Of a stretch of 64,000 bases of DNA, positions 28,697-37,445 are shown in pieces; positions within the stretch are counted from its first letter, which is position 1, and every line of letters starts with the position of its first letter. Location of the stretch: the NCBI RefSeq assembly GCF_900696045.1, contig NZ_LR216287.1, forward strand, positions 1,903,854 through 1,967,853, in the 5' to 3' direction. The DNA comes from Candidatus Nitrosocosmicus franklandus. Its GTDB lineage: Archaea > Thermoproteota > Nitrososphaeria > Nitrososphaerales > Nitrososphaeraceae. The notes below the pieces were generated by a model. That model was not told where the DNA came from, did no database searches, and saw only the letters and a program-made list of their open reading frames with translations. The translations under genes and the position numbers were made by a program.

Positions 28697-30111
28697 TCAC
28701 TCTACATGATGGTTGTGAATCAATTGATCATAAAATCTCACTGATTTTATATTTACAAACTCAAGCATACCGTACCTTGATAACTCCCTGCCAAAACCAC
28801 TTTTTTTAACACCTCCAAATGGAACTCTAGGATCTGAGGCTACGACATTATTAACAGATACCATACCTGACTCGATAATGCTTGAAAGTCTTTCTGCTTT
28901 GTCCAAATCTTGAGTCCATATACTTGCTCCTAGACCATAATCTGAATTATTAGCAATTCTTATGGCTTCTGCATCATAGCCAGCTACAATAATTGGGGCA
29001 ACTGGGCCAAATACCTCTTCTTGAGCTATAGACATTTTGGCTCGATATTCTTGAGAACTGTTGGTCTGTAAAAATTGCCTTTATTTCCTACTTGTTCTCC
29101 TCCTGTTAGAATTTCGGTACCTTCTTTAATTGAGGTTTTAACCTGCGAATCTATTTTCTGTAGACCGCTAGCATTTACAAGCGGCCCTATATCAGTATTG
29201 TCCGACATGGGATCACCCACATTAAGCGTTTCAGTTTTTTGAACGAATTTTTCAATGAACTCGTTAGCAATATCTTTTACTACAATAAAACGTTTTGAGG
29301 CTATACAGCTTTGACCACAATTTATAAAACGTCCCTTTATGGCACCGTCGGATGCTTTCTCGATATCGGCATCTTCACACACTATGAAAGGATCACTTCC
29401 TCCCAACTCTAACACCGTTTTCTTCACCTGAGATGTGGCCCTTTGCGCAACCTTTGCACCTACAGGAACACTTCCAGTGAACGTTACTGCATTAATATCC
29501 GAATCAATTAGTGACTCTGCAATTCTTGAGTCACCTATCAGTGTTTGAAATACTCCTTCTGGAATCCCTATTCTATCGAACGCATTTTCTATATTAATAC
29601 CACATTGCATAGTAACACTAGACGGCTTTAATACAATCGTATTACCGACCATTAACGAAGGTGCTGCAAATCTTAATGCTTGCCAGTATGGAAAGTTCCA
29701 CGGCATAATGCTGCCTACTACTCCAATAGGCTGAAATTTTATCATGGATTTCCTTGCATCAGTATTTATAATTTCATCTGTAGAAATGATCTGTCCATTA
29801 TCGGCGTAATATTCTATCGCCCAAGCACATTTTTCAACTTCGGATCTGGCTTCTTTTATTGCCTTTCCCATTTCATTTGTGGCGGTTCTTGCAAGGTTCT
29901 CTTTATTTTTTCGTAATTCATTAGCAACAGCATAGAGATAATCTATTCTTTTGTTTGTATCTTTTTTCCACTCTTGAAAAGCAATTCTGGATTTCTTTAC
30001 TCTATCCGTTATCTGATCTTTGGTCATATTTTTGTATTTGTTGACAACCTCTCTTGTTGCAGGATTTATAGTCTCAAATTCCATTGCTGAATCTGTCGAG
30101 GAATCTGTCAT
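28697..30111 (-). pseudogene. Aldehyde (succinate-semialdehyde-type) dehydrogenase, frameshifted near the C-terminus
   Basis: The first 358 codons (ATG 30111) carry all usual ALDH motifs: MPWNFPYWQALR, VTFTGSVPVGAKVA, LELGGSDPFIV and the catalytic NCGQSC (Cys269). The frame then ends KNIEPKCL-stop. The natural continuation, SIAQEEVFGPVAPI through PFGGVKKSGFGRE, lies in another frame from 29035 to 28697. The junction is a run of four A on the minus strand (CCAAAATG); a fifth A would restore a 470-aa protein. It is a homopolymer error, slippage site or recent mutation. The start overlaps the stop of the alcohol dehydrogenase by 4 bp, so the two form an alcohol-to-acid operon. Confidence 0.85.
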
Positions 30112-31163
30112 GGATTTATTATCCCTCTACCTGCAATTTTGCCCTCTTTTAACATCGTCAAGGCTTGTGTTGCCTGATCAAGTTTAAATCGATTTGAAAT
30201 TAGTGGTTTTATTACTCCTCTTTTAGCTAATGAAACTAATTCTGCCAAATCATTTATCGTTCCAGTGTATGATCCAATCAACCGGTACGCTCTAGTTGGC
30301 ATACTTACGAGACCCAATTTCAATTCGCCGCCAAATAGTCCTACCAAAACTACTTTTGCCCTTCTTCTAAGAAATTGCATATCAACCTCTACGGTTTTTG
30401 ATGCATTGACAAAATCAATTACTGCGTCAGCGCCAAGATTATTGGTTAGTTCCATTATTGACTTGACAGTATCTTCTTTTTTTGAATTGATTACATCATT
30501 GGCGCCATTATCTTTGGCATTTTTTAATTTGTCGTCGTTGATATCCAGCGCGATAATCCGGGCGCCAGTAACTGATCTCGCTAGCTGTATGGCCATCAAT
30601 CCCAATCCACCTGTGCCAACAATCACAACATTGTCATTTGGTTTTAAATTAGCATTCTTAACTGCTCCATACGCAGTAAGTGCAGAACATGACAATGTAG
30701 CAGCTGCGTCCATATCCAAATCATCATTTATTTTTATTAGATATTTGAAACTTGGTATTAAAACGTACTCTGAATAACCTCCATCTAAATATACACCTAA
30801 TGATCGCGGTTTATCACAAAGGTTTTCCTCACCACTTCTACAAGCAGGACACAAGCCTTCACCTATCCAGGGATATACAATTACTTTTTCATTTTTACTA
30901 AATCCTTCGGCTTGATCTCCTAAACTCTCTATAGTACCCGCTATTTCATGACCTGGAGTCAACGGATATTTTACCCCTCTATCAGTTGTTTTTAAGATTT
31001 GTCCATCAAGGCCTTCATATCCCCCATCCCACAAATGAATATCGCTATGACATACTCCTGAAGAACGAACTTTAACAAGAACCTGTGGTCCCATAGGTTT
31101 GGGAATTTCAAGTTGTTGTACTTCCAAAGGTTCATGTGGTTTAGTAATTCTTGCTGATTTCAT
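30108..31163 (-). CDS. adh: Zinc-dependent NAD(P)-alcohol dehydrogenase
   Basis: A 351-aa medium-chain dehydrogenase. The catalytic zinc site is GVCHSD (Cys38) with GHE (His72, Glu73). The structural zinc ligands are Glu102, Cys105, Cys108 and Cys116 (GEGLCPACRSGEENLC), where Glu replaces the first Cys as in Sulfolobus alcohol dehydrogenase. The Rossmann motif is GTGGLGLMAIQLA, followed by LDIND, whose Asp favours NAD. Length and the opening PKPMGPQVLVKV also match that archaeal subfamily. It overlaps the aldehyde dehydrogenase start by 4 bp (translational coupling), suggesting stepwise alcohol oxidation. ATG start at 31163. Confidence 0.9.
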   Translation of the reverse strand: MKSARITKPHEPLEVQQLEIPKPMGPQVLVKVRSSGVCHSDIHLWDGGYEGLDGQILKTTDRGVKYPLTPGHEIAGTIESLGDQAEGFSKNEKVIVYPWIGEGLCPACRSGEENLCDKPRSLGVYLDGGYSEYVLIPSFKYLIKINDDLDMDAAATLSCSALTAYGAVKNANLKPNDNVVIVGTGGLGLMAIQLARSVTGARIIALDINDDKLKNAKDNGANDVINSKKEDTVKSIMELTNNLGADAVIDFVNASKTVEVDMQFLRRRAKVVLVGLFGGELKLGLVSMPTRAYRLIGSYTGTINDLAELVSLAKRGVIKPLISNRFKLDQATQALTMLKEGKIAGRGIINP

Positions 31164-31355
31164 ATAGGAGTTAGGAAGTTACTGCATATAAAGAATGATC
31201 AATAAAATAGAATGGAATAAAGCATTATCAAGATTTATTTTTCATGAATATTCATCTATGCTCTTGGTAATAGTTATTCAATGCTATCATTTGTCGAGTT
31301 CCTATTAAAAAATAAGTATTTTATTTTATTATTATCGCATAAATGAATTTATTTT

Positions 31356-31499
31356 TTGGCTTATGTAATCCTAATTTCTCTTATAGTGGTCGCCGGACTT
31401 TTTGTTGTAATGATAGTAAATTTTTCACTTTTAAGAAGGAATATACAAATACAAAGTGAACGGCAGATTTATTCTAGAATAAAGGATACAAGGGCTTGA
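31356..31499 (+). CDS. Possible small single-helix membrane protein
   Basis: A 47-codon frame from TTG 31356 preceded directly by an in-frame stop. It encodes one strongly hydrophobic helix (VILISLIVVAGLFVVMIV) followed by a basic, polar tail (LLRRNIQIQSERQIYSRIK), the topology of a real one-pass membrane peptide. It has no family assignment. Stands alone between the alcohol dehydrogenase promoter and a 600-bp gap. Confidence 0.35.
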   Translation: MAYVILISLIVVAGLFVVMIVNFSLLRRNIQIQSERQIYSRIKDTRA

Positions 31500-32113
31500 A
31501 CTCGAAAACACTTAATCGTTTACCAAGATGGCAAAAGAAAGCCGTATTTTTCTAGAGCGAATTTCTTTGGTTGATAATCCCAACGAATACTATAATATAG
31601 TGACATTTCTAGATTTATTCAAATTCTTATTCGCGTTTAACAAATGAGACTTAATTGATTCTGACATATGATTCCGGTGGAAAGGTCTTGTGAGAATAGC
31701 AATGACTATACCAAAATTTAAGTGCGTATGGGATAAAACAAATTACATTCAATCCATTGAATTCAGAAGTTTCACGAATTCTCTTTAAAGTAATTTGAAT
31801 TAGAATAAAGTATCGATCGGAATGGCAATGTTATTTCCCAAAAGTTATTGATATTAATGCATGAGGCCGACCAAAACATAATAGTATCCATACGATAAAT
31901 AGCCATTGAAATCCAAAGTAATCTATTTATAATGATTTTGTAATCCGATTTTAAAAAATCACGAATCTAATCAATTTCTTTGCTGACTTACTGTAATTCA
32001 GTCTCATTAATTGCTATTTTTAGCCCTTATTGTAAAAGGTAAGATACTTCATGTCCCTCCTAACACTTTTTTAGAAAATGTCTATTCAGTCCAAGTGCAA
32101 GTTTTTCTTCTAC
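31500..32113. other. Intergenic
   Basis: About 610 bases without a supportable gene or structured RNA. Confidence 0.35.
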
Positions 32114-32506
32114 TTATTTTTTGATTTTATCTATTACTTCTTTAAATTTTCCAAATTTAACCATGTTTTGCCTTCCCTGTATTTCCTGTTTCCATGCAAT
32201 AAACCCACCTTCAATACTAAAGGCGTTAAATCCTTGTGTGTTAAGCTCATCTGTTGCAATGTCTGCTCTATTACCCACAGTAGAGTAAAGATATAATGGT
32301 ACTTGTCTAAGTCTATCTAAATCCCCATTTCTTGAGTCTCTAATTAACTGTGTAAGTGGTATATTGACAGCTCCAAATATCTTGCTATCACCTCCATCGA
32401 ACTCCTGGCCTTCCAACTCCTTTCCATCTCTTACATCTATAATCATATATTTTCCAGGCTTGCCTCTTTTTTTCTGCAAGTCTCTAGGCGATATTTTATT
32501 TGTCAT
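32114..32506 (-). CDS. Rhodanese-like domain protein lacking the catalytic cysteine
   Basis: A 130-aa protein from ATG 32506. The rhodanese fold is indicated by MIIDVRDGKELEG, FGAVNIPLTQL and the C-terminal GFNAFSIEGGFIAWK. The active-site loop, normally C-x3-G-x-R, reads LYSTVGNR with Ser75 where the sulfur-carrying Cys should be. It is therefore unlikely to transfer sulfane sulfur and may serve as a binding or regulatory domain. It stands alone, with ~360 bp of non-coding DNA upstream. Confidence 0.85.
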   Translation of the reverse strand: MTNKISPRDLQKKRGKPGKYMIIDVRDGKELEGQEFDGGDSKIFGAVNIPLTQLIRDSRNGDLDRLRQVPLYLYSTVGNRADIATDELNTQGFNAFSIEGGFIAWKQEIQGRQNMVKFGKFKEVIDKIKK

Positions 32507-32515
32507 TAAGAGCAA

Positions 32516-32878
32516 TACTACGTGCTAACTATATTTAATTTCCTTATGTACACGAGTAATACCATAGTAAAATAAAGCTAAATTGCAAAAATATATAACA
32601 TGGTTTAGAAAGTTTCTTAGATTAAAGGTAATTGTTAATCATATACATCGACTCTGGGGTATAACCTCTACGAATTTCTTAGTTTAAAGGTTCCATATAT
32701 TACATATACAAGGTATCAATAAACCAGTTAGATCAATGACATTTCTACTTGTTATTTCCAAAAAAATATTGACTTTGATTTGTTTATGAGAGATAATAGG
32801 AATGATGATCCTTAGATTTTATTCTCAAATATAGGAATGTATATACAATAACGTTGCTATAGTTAAGTGATTATATAA
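32516..32878. other. Divergent promoter region of rhodanese-like and malic enzyme genes
   Basis: About 360 A+T-rich bases between divergent starts. TATA-like stretches are present near both genes; no defined operator seen. Confidence 0.35.
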
Positions 32879-34087
32879 ATGGGTCTAGAAGAAGATGCAA
32901 TAAATCTCCATCGAACACTAAAGGGAAAAATCGAAATTCACAATACCATTGATATAAATAAATCTTTTAATGGCAAGAGCGATGTACTTGACCTTATTTA
33001 TACTCTAGGTGTGGCATTTGTATCGCGAGTTATAAGTAAAGATAAAAAATTAGCATTTGATTATACGTCCAAATGGAACAATGTTGCCATTATTTGTGAT
33101 GGGACACGGGTACTGGGATTAGGAGATGTTGGTCCCGAAGCTGCAATTCCAGTTATGGAAGGAAAATCTGTATTGTTCAAAGTTTTAGGTGGAGTGAATG
33201 CTTTTCCTCTGTGTATTGATACCAAAGATAAGGAGGAAATTATTAAATTAGTAAAATCTATTCAACCAATTTTTGGTGCAATCAATATAGAAGATATTGA
33301 ATCACCGAAAGTACTTGAGATTGTAGAAAGACTACAGAAAGAACTTATGATACCAGTCTTCCATGATGATCAACACGGTACAGCAATAATAGCTTTAGCA
33401 GGATTATTAAATGCGCTTAAAATAGTACAAAAGAAAATAGACCAAATAAGAGTGGTAATTGCAGGAGCTGGATCAGCTGGATATGGGATATTCAGAATAC
33501 TGATAGAAGCAGGATGCAAGGATATTGTCGTAACTGACAGTATTGGAGCATTATATGAAAATCGAACCACTGGCATGAAAAATCCATATAAAAGAGAGAT
33601 ATCGGAAAAATCAAATCCTATGAAATTAACTGGAAGTCTTATTGAGGTCATGAAAGGGGCAGATGTATTCATGGGAGTATCTGGAAAGGGTAAATTGATA
33701 AATAAAGATATGATACAAACAATGAATCCTGACCCAATTATTTTTGGTTTAAGTAATCCTGATCCTGAAATTCTACCTTCTGATGCTTTAGAGGCGGGTG
33801 CGACAATTGTTGCTACTGGAAGATCGGATTTTGCAAATCAGATAAACAACGCTGTAGTTTTTCCATCAATACTTCGTGCTCTTTTGGATCTTCGAATCAA
33901 TACGCTAACTCAAGGTATGCTGGTAGCGGTTGCTACAGCCATAGCAAATATACTCGATAATAAACAGTTAAAATCAGATTATATAATACCGAAAGTCGAT
34001 GATCCTCGGATTATTCATATTGTTACAGATACATTAAGAAATGCAATACAAAATCATTTAGAAAATAAAACTGAAACTATAGCATAA
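32879..34087 (+). CDS. NAD(P)-dependent malic enzyme (malate dehydrogenase, decarboxylating)
   Basis: A 402-aa protein of the short, MaeB-like malic enzyme type without the phosphotransacetylase tail. Motifs: IICDGTRVLGLGDVG, the catalytic/metal region IEDIESPKVLEI then PVFHDDQHGTAII, the Rossmann loop VIAGAGSAGYGI, and ATGRSDFANQINN. It converts malate to pyruvate and CO2 with reduction of NAD(P), a link between the TCA cycle and pyruvate. In an autotrophic archaeon it could work in gluconeogenic or NADPH supply roles. ATG start at 32879, after a long non-coding leader region. Confidence 0.92.
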   Translation: MGLEEDAINLHRTLKGKIEIHNTIDINKSFNGKSDVLDLIYTLGVAFVSRVISKDKKLAFDYTSKWNNVAIICDGTRVLGLGDVGPEAAIPVMEGKSVLFKVLGGVNAFPLCIDTKDKEEIIKLVKSIQPIFGAINIEDIESPKVLEIVERLQKELMIPVFHDDQHGTAIIALAGLLNALKIVQKKIDQIRVVIAGAGSAGYGIFRILIEAGCKDIVVTDSIGALYENRTTGMKNPYKREISEKSNPMKLTGSLIEVMKGADVFMGVSGKGKLINKDMIQTMNPDPIIFGLSNPDPEILPSDALEAGATIVATGRSDFANQINNAVVFPSILRALLDLRINTLTQGMLVAVATAIANILDNKQLKSDYIIPKVDDPRIIHIVTDTLRNAIQNHLENKTETIA

Positions 34088-34263
34088 TCAGTTTTTGATC
34101 ACAAACGTATTGGGTTAAGACTTCCTATTACCTATATAATGGTACGCTAATCAGAAGACAAAAAAAATATTCAACCGCTTTCTAGACCAGATAATTTGTC
34201 AATGAATAATAGTCCTAATTATATAGTAACAAGGTTTAAAAAGGAAGACGCGCATAATAATGG

Positions 34264-34482
34264 ATGGCAAATTATGAAAATATAAAAAATTGTCTAGATA
34301 AGAGTGGAGAAGTAATGATAAGACTCGACAACAACGAGAGTATCGAATTGCATAAACATAATGTAACTTTCGATGATAATTCAAAAGAAATCATAATTGA
34401 CGCTGGTACTGAGACCTATTGGATTGGAGCTGAAAAGGTTTCTTACTATTGGATACATAAAGAAGGCTTTAGTAAAGAATAA
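34264..34482 (+). CDS. Small uncharacterised protein
   Basis: A 72-aa protein from ATG 34264. The sequence alternates like a small beta-barrel (GEVMIRLDNNESIELHKHNV, then KEIIIDAGTETYWIGAEKV) and ends HKEGF. The spacing resembles other short thaumarchaeal one-domain proteins, but I cannot name the family. It sits between malic enzyme and a ferredoxin in the same direction. Confidence 0.6.
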   Translation: MANYENIKNCLDKSGEVMIRLDNNESIELHKHNVTFDDNSKEIIIDAGTETYWIGAEKVSYYWIHKEGFSKE

Positions 34483-34684
34483 TACCTTTTCTAGCCATAA
34501 CCATTTGTATCAAATTGATCAAAGTTACAGTATAACAGGAAATCTAGAGCCAAAAGATCCAAAAAAGATAACTAGATTTAAATCATCCAACTTTTATAAA
34601 ATTTATTTCAGTTAGTTAATTGCTGTGCTTTCTAAATAACATTCTATTGTAGTACATTATAAATTTTGTTACAAATACGTACAT

Positions 34685-35179
34685 ATGCCAATAGACCCAG
34701 AGTTTCCAAAGAATCATAAAATTATAGGAAAACATAAAAACGCAGATGGAAGATTTCATTTTGTTTGGGGTCCTGGGAGGACTGATGCTGAATCCTCCGA
34801 AAACGCAGATGTTCAAGATGCGTATAAGCAAAGAAACGAAGAATACGTAGGTCTAGGAGTGCATGGAACATTTGTAGCACTGGATTGGGATTCATGTATT
34901 GCTGATGGAGCTTGTATTGAGGCATGCCCTGTACAGGTGTACCAATGGTACAGATCAGAACAAGACGTTCCTGCCATAGAGATGACCAATACTACTAGTG
35001 AAGGAATAGGTGAGGACCGCAATAGAGAAGGAAGAAAAGATTATACAGATAAATCAGACCCAATAAGAGAAAGGGATTGTATTTGGTGTATGGCATGTGT
35101 GACCGTATGTCCCACCAATTCTATCAAAGTAGATGAAGCCAATTTAACGATACATGATGAGATGTCAAAAAAGTTTTAG
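34685..35179 (+). CDS. Zinc-type archaeal 7Fe ferredoxin
   Basis: A 164-aa protein with two iron-sulfur motifs, CIADGACIEACPVQVYQW and CIWCMACVTVCPTNSIKV, separated by a ~50-residue polar insert. The Asp in the first motif (C-x2-D) favours a 3Fe-4S cluster there and 4Fe-4S in the second. The ~65-residue N-terminal extension contains several His (KNHKIIGKHK, RFHF), as in the zinc-containing ferredoxins of Sulfolobus and Thermoplasma. It is probably the main electron carrier for 2-oxoacid oxidoreductases. ATG 34685; single gene. Confidence 0.9.
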   Translation: MPIDPEFPKNHKIIGKHKNADGRFHFVWGPGRTDAESSENADVQDAYKQRNEEYVGLGVHGTFVALDWDSCIADGACIEACPVQVYQWYRSEQDVPAIEMTNTTSEGIGEDRNREGRKDYTDKSDPIRERDCIWCMACVTVCPTNSIKVDEANLTIHDEMSKKF

Positions 35180-35437
35180 CTGATGTATCCATACAAAACA
35201 ATTTTAATGTTTGATATTATATTATTCAGGGAAAGTGATCGATCTTTCTTCTTTTAGAATCCGAAAAATAAAATGACATTACTGAAAAGTACCTTTAAAA
35301 TCAAGGGACATTTAAACGAGAAACAGAAGGGAAAATATGCTACCTATACAGAGAATCGCAGATAAGTATGGGAATATATTATTTGACCATTAATATTAGA
35401 TTATAACAGGAGTTATTTTATCCCAAGGGAGTAGCAT

Positions 35438-35638
35438 ATGTTACGAGATAAAATTTCAATAAAGAGAAATATTCCAATATCAAAGATGACTGGAGGTATG
35501 ATATCTCTTTTAGTAAATGATTTTCTTGTGCGTGATAAAAAATATTATTCAGTACATTACAAATTAATTCCCTATTTAAGGAAAAGGGTCTATCTGGATT
35601 ATGGAACCGTTCTAAGAGAAACAAGTGCCAAGAAATAA
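35438..35638 (+). CDS. Small basic uncharacterised protein
   Basis: A 66-codon frame from ATG 35438 encoding a basic protein (Lys/Arg/Tyr-rich, e.g. RDKKYYSVHYKLIPYLRKRVYL). No family recognised; it could be a small nucleic-acid-binding protein or a chance frame. The minus-strand frame across it is no better. Confidence 0.4.
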   Translation: MLRDKISIKRNIPISKMTGGMISLLVNDFLVRDKKYYSVHYKLIPYLRKRVYLDYGTVLRETSAKK

Positions 35639-35901
35639 ATCAAAAGATTTATGACTCAACTTATTCGCCATTAATCCTTGTGGTACGACCAATTATTTAA
35701 CTTCAGGCTAAGAATAGATACCATTTCTTTGTTTATCTCAAAATTTCGTTAGATTTCAAGAGAAAGAAAAGAAAAATGATTAACATGTTACGTTACTATA
35801 CCATATGTCATAATTAGATTAATAATTAATTTAGGATATAATAACATATGCAAATACAATCATTTCTTAAGTTATTATAGGATAATGTCATATATAATAA
35901 A

Positions 35902-36732
35902 TTGAGGAAAATTAATATCGAAAATCAAAATAATTATCCATTTATATTCACAAAAACAAAGGAAACTTCCAATGAAATTAACTCTAAAAAAAGTTTAGAG
36001 TTTAAAGAAGACAATGTTTTAGACTTTAGAACACTTTGCAATTTGCGAAAAGGTCGGCTGGAAAGTGTACTGGGTGAAAGATATGAATACAATACATCTA
36101 TCGACAAAGGTCAAAGATTCTTACTTCAACACGTCAATTCCAAAATTCATCTTGTCATAATGTATGCCGATATGGTAGGCTCTACCAAAATGAGCATGAC
36201 ATTACCTACCGAGAAGGTCGTCACTATCATAAAAGCATTTTCTCATGAGTTATCCTCAGTAATAGAAAGTTACGGAGGTTTTGTTTTAAAATATGTAGGC
36301 GACGCTATTATAGCCTTTTTTCCTTCAGGATTTAACAAGTATCTTATTTGTGATAGAGCATACCGTTGTGCTAATTCAATGCTGTCAACAGTAAGAAATG
36401 ACATCAATCCTGTCTTTCGTAGACATGGTTATCCAGTGTTGCAGATTAAAATAGGTATGACTGAAGGAGAAAGTGTTGTTATCCAATATGGAAAAGATAA
36501 CAGTTCTCAAATAGATTTAATAGGCTACGTTATGAACGTTACTGCCAAAATAACATCAAATACACTTCCTAACGCGATTTCTGTCGGAGGAACCTTTTAT
36601 TCGCTATTACACCCTAATTCACAATCCGACTTTAAAAAAGTTCCCTTAGACGACAGAGATTGGAAGTATATTGACAAGCATACAGGCGAGTCATACAAAG
36701 TATATTCTACCAAACGTCCAGAAATCAAGTAG
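35902..36732 (+). CDS. Class III adenylate/guanylate cyclase domain protein
   Basis: A 276-aa soluble protein starting at TTG 35902. After an ~85-residue N-terminal part comes the class III cyclase core: YADMVGST with the first metal Asp (Asp90), the helix of SHELSSVIESYGGFVLKYVGD with the second (Asp134), and IKIGMTEGESVV in the base-binding strand. Then comes GYVMNVTAKITSN in the place of the transition-state Asn/Arg helix. The two metal Asp are present, so catalysis is possible; base choice (ATP or GTP) cannot be fixed by eye. There is no membrane or sensor domain. cAMP-type signalling in this group is poorly known. Confidence 0.85.
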   Translation: MRKINIENQNNYPFIFTKTKETSNEINSKKSLEFKEDNVLDFRTLCNLRKGRLESVLGERYEYNTSIDKGQRFLLQHVNSKIHLVIMYADMVGSTKMSMTLPTEKVVTIIKAFSHELSSVIESYGGFVLKYVGDAIIAFFPSGFNKYLICDRAYRCANSMLSTVRNDINPVFRRHGYPVLQIKIGMTEGESVVIQYGKDNSSQIDLIGYVMNVTAKITSNTLPNAISVGGTFYSLLHPNSQSDFKKVPLDDRDWKYIDKHTGESYKVYSTKRPEIK

Positions 36733-37445
36733 TCCCGCGTAACAAAAGGACAGTACGCTATATAACAAACATACAAAAAAATTAGAAACTAAACTGCACA
36801 TGATAGAGATAAATAATATTTGATTTTTTTTAATTACTATAGATTGGAATGATTATTTTAAATATTCTGTTAATAACCTGTAAACTCCTCTATCTTGATC
36901 ATTTCTTTGGAAATTTTTAATTCTTCCTGTAACAAAAATTGAGTAGCCTTTAACATTCCTGGATGACCAGAGGAGATTATTATAAGAATGTAAACTTGAA
37001 TAATTTAATGGAAGTTAAAGGTTTTTTAAATTTAAAGATTTTTTATTCAATAATTTAAATTGGGCGCAAGGGGGTTTGAGTCAGATATGTAGTAGGGCTC
37101 AATAGCACAATGAACTTTTGGTGGGACGACGAAAACATCAGTATTAGAAAAATTAGACCAAATTATTAAATATAGACATATTTATAATTGATGATAAAAA
37201 AGATTATGAATCAAAGTCTCCTTCAAATTTCCTTTCCAACAATTGTGTAACTTTATTTATCTATCTAATAAGCTCCCGCCCATTCAATACAATGAATTCG
37301 TTCTATCCTCATTACCGTGTCAAGGATGTCACCGAGAGTGAATTTTTAAGATTCATAAATTAGGAATTGGACTAATTATAAAACAAGAAATTATGGCGAT
37401 AGGATATAAACTATATATTTGTTCTAGAAGCAACCGTCATTACTA
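36733..37445. other. Intergenic with a tRNA 3'-end fragment
   Basis: About 710 bases upstream of the large nuclease-NTPase gene. Apart from a tRNA-like fragment at 37064-37086 nothing is recognisable. Confidence 0.4.
37064..37086 (-). repeat. 3' fragment of a third tRNA species (possible att scar)
   Basis: On the minus strand it reads CTCAAACCCCCTTGCGCCCA: a T-loop-like heptamer, C-rich T-stem 3' strand, acceptor 3' strand and discriminator. The T-stem 5' half and the rest of a tRNA are absent. It lies 360 bp before the defence-like gene and may mark the edge of a transferred segment. Confidence 0.4.

Noticed and set aside
31490-31510. tRNA T-arm-like string AGGGCTTGAACTC
   Set aside because: No acceptor, T-stem partner or repeat elsewhere; it overlaps the end of a plausible small membrane frame, so chance is likelier.
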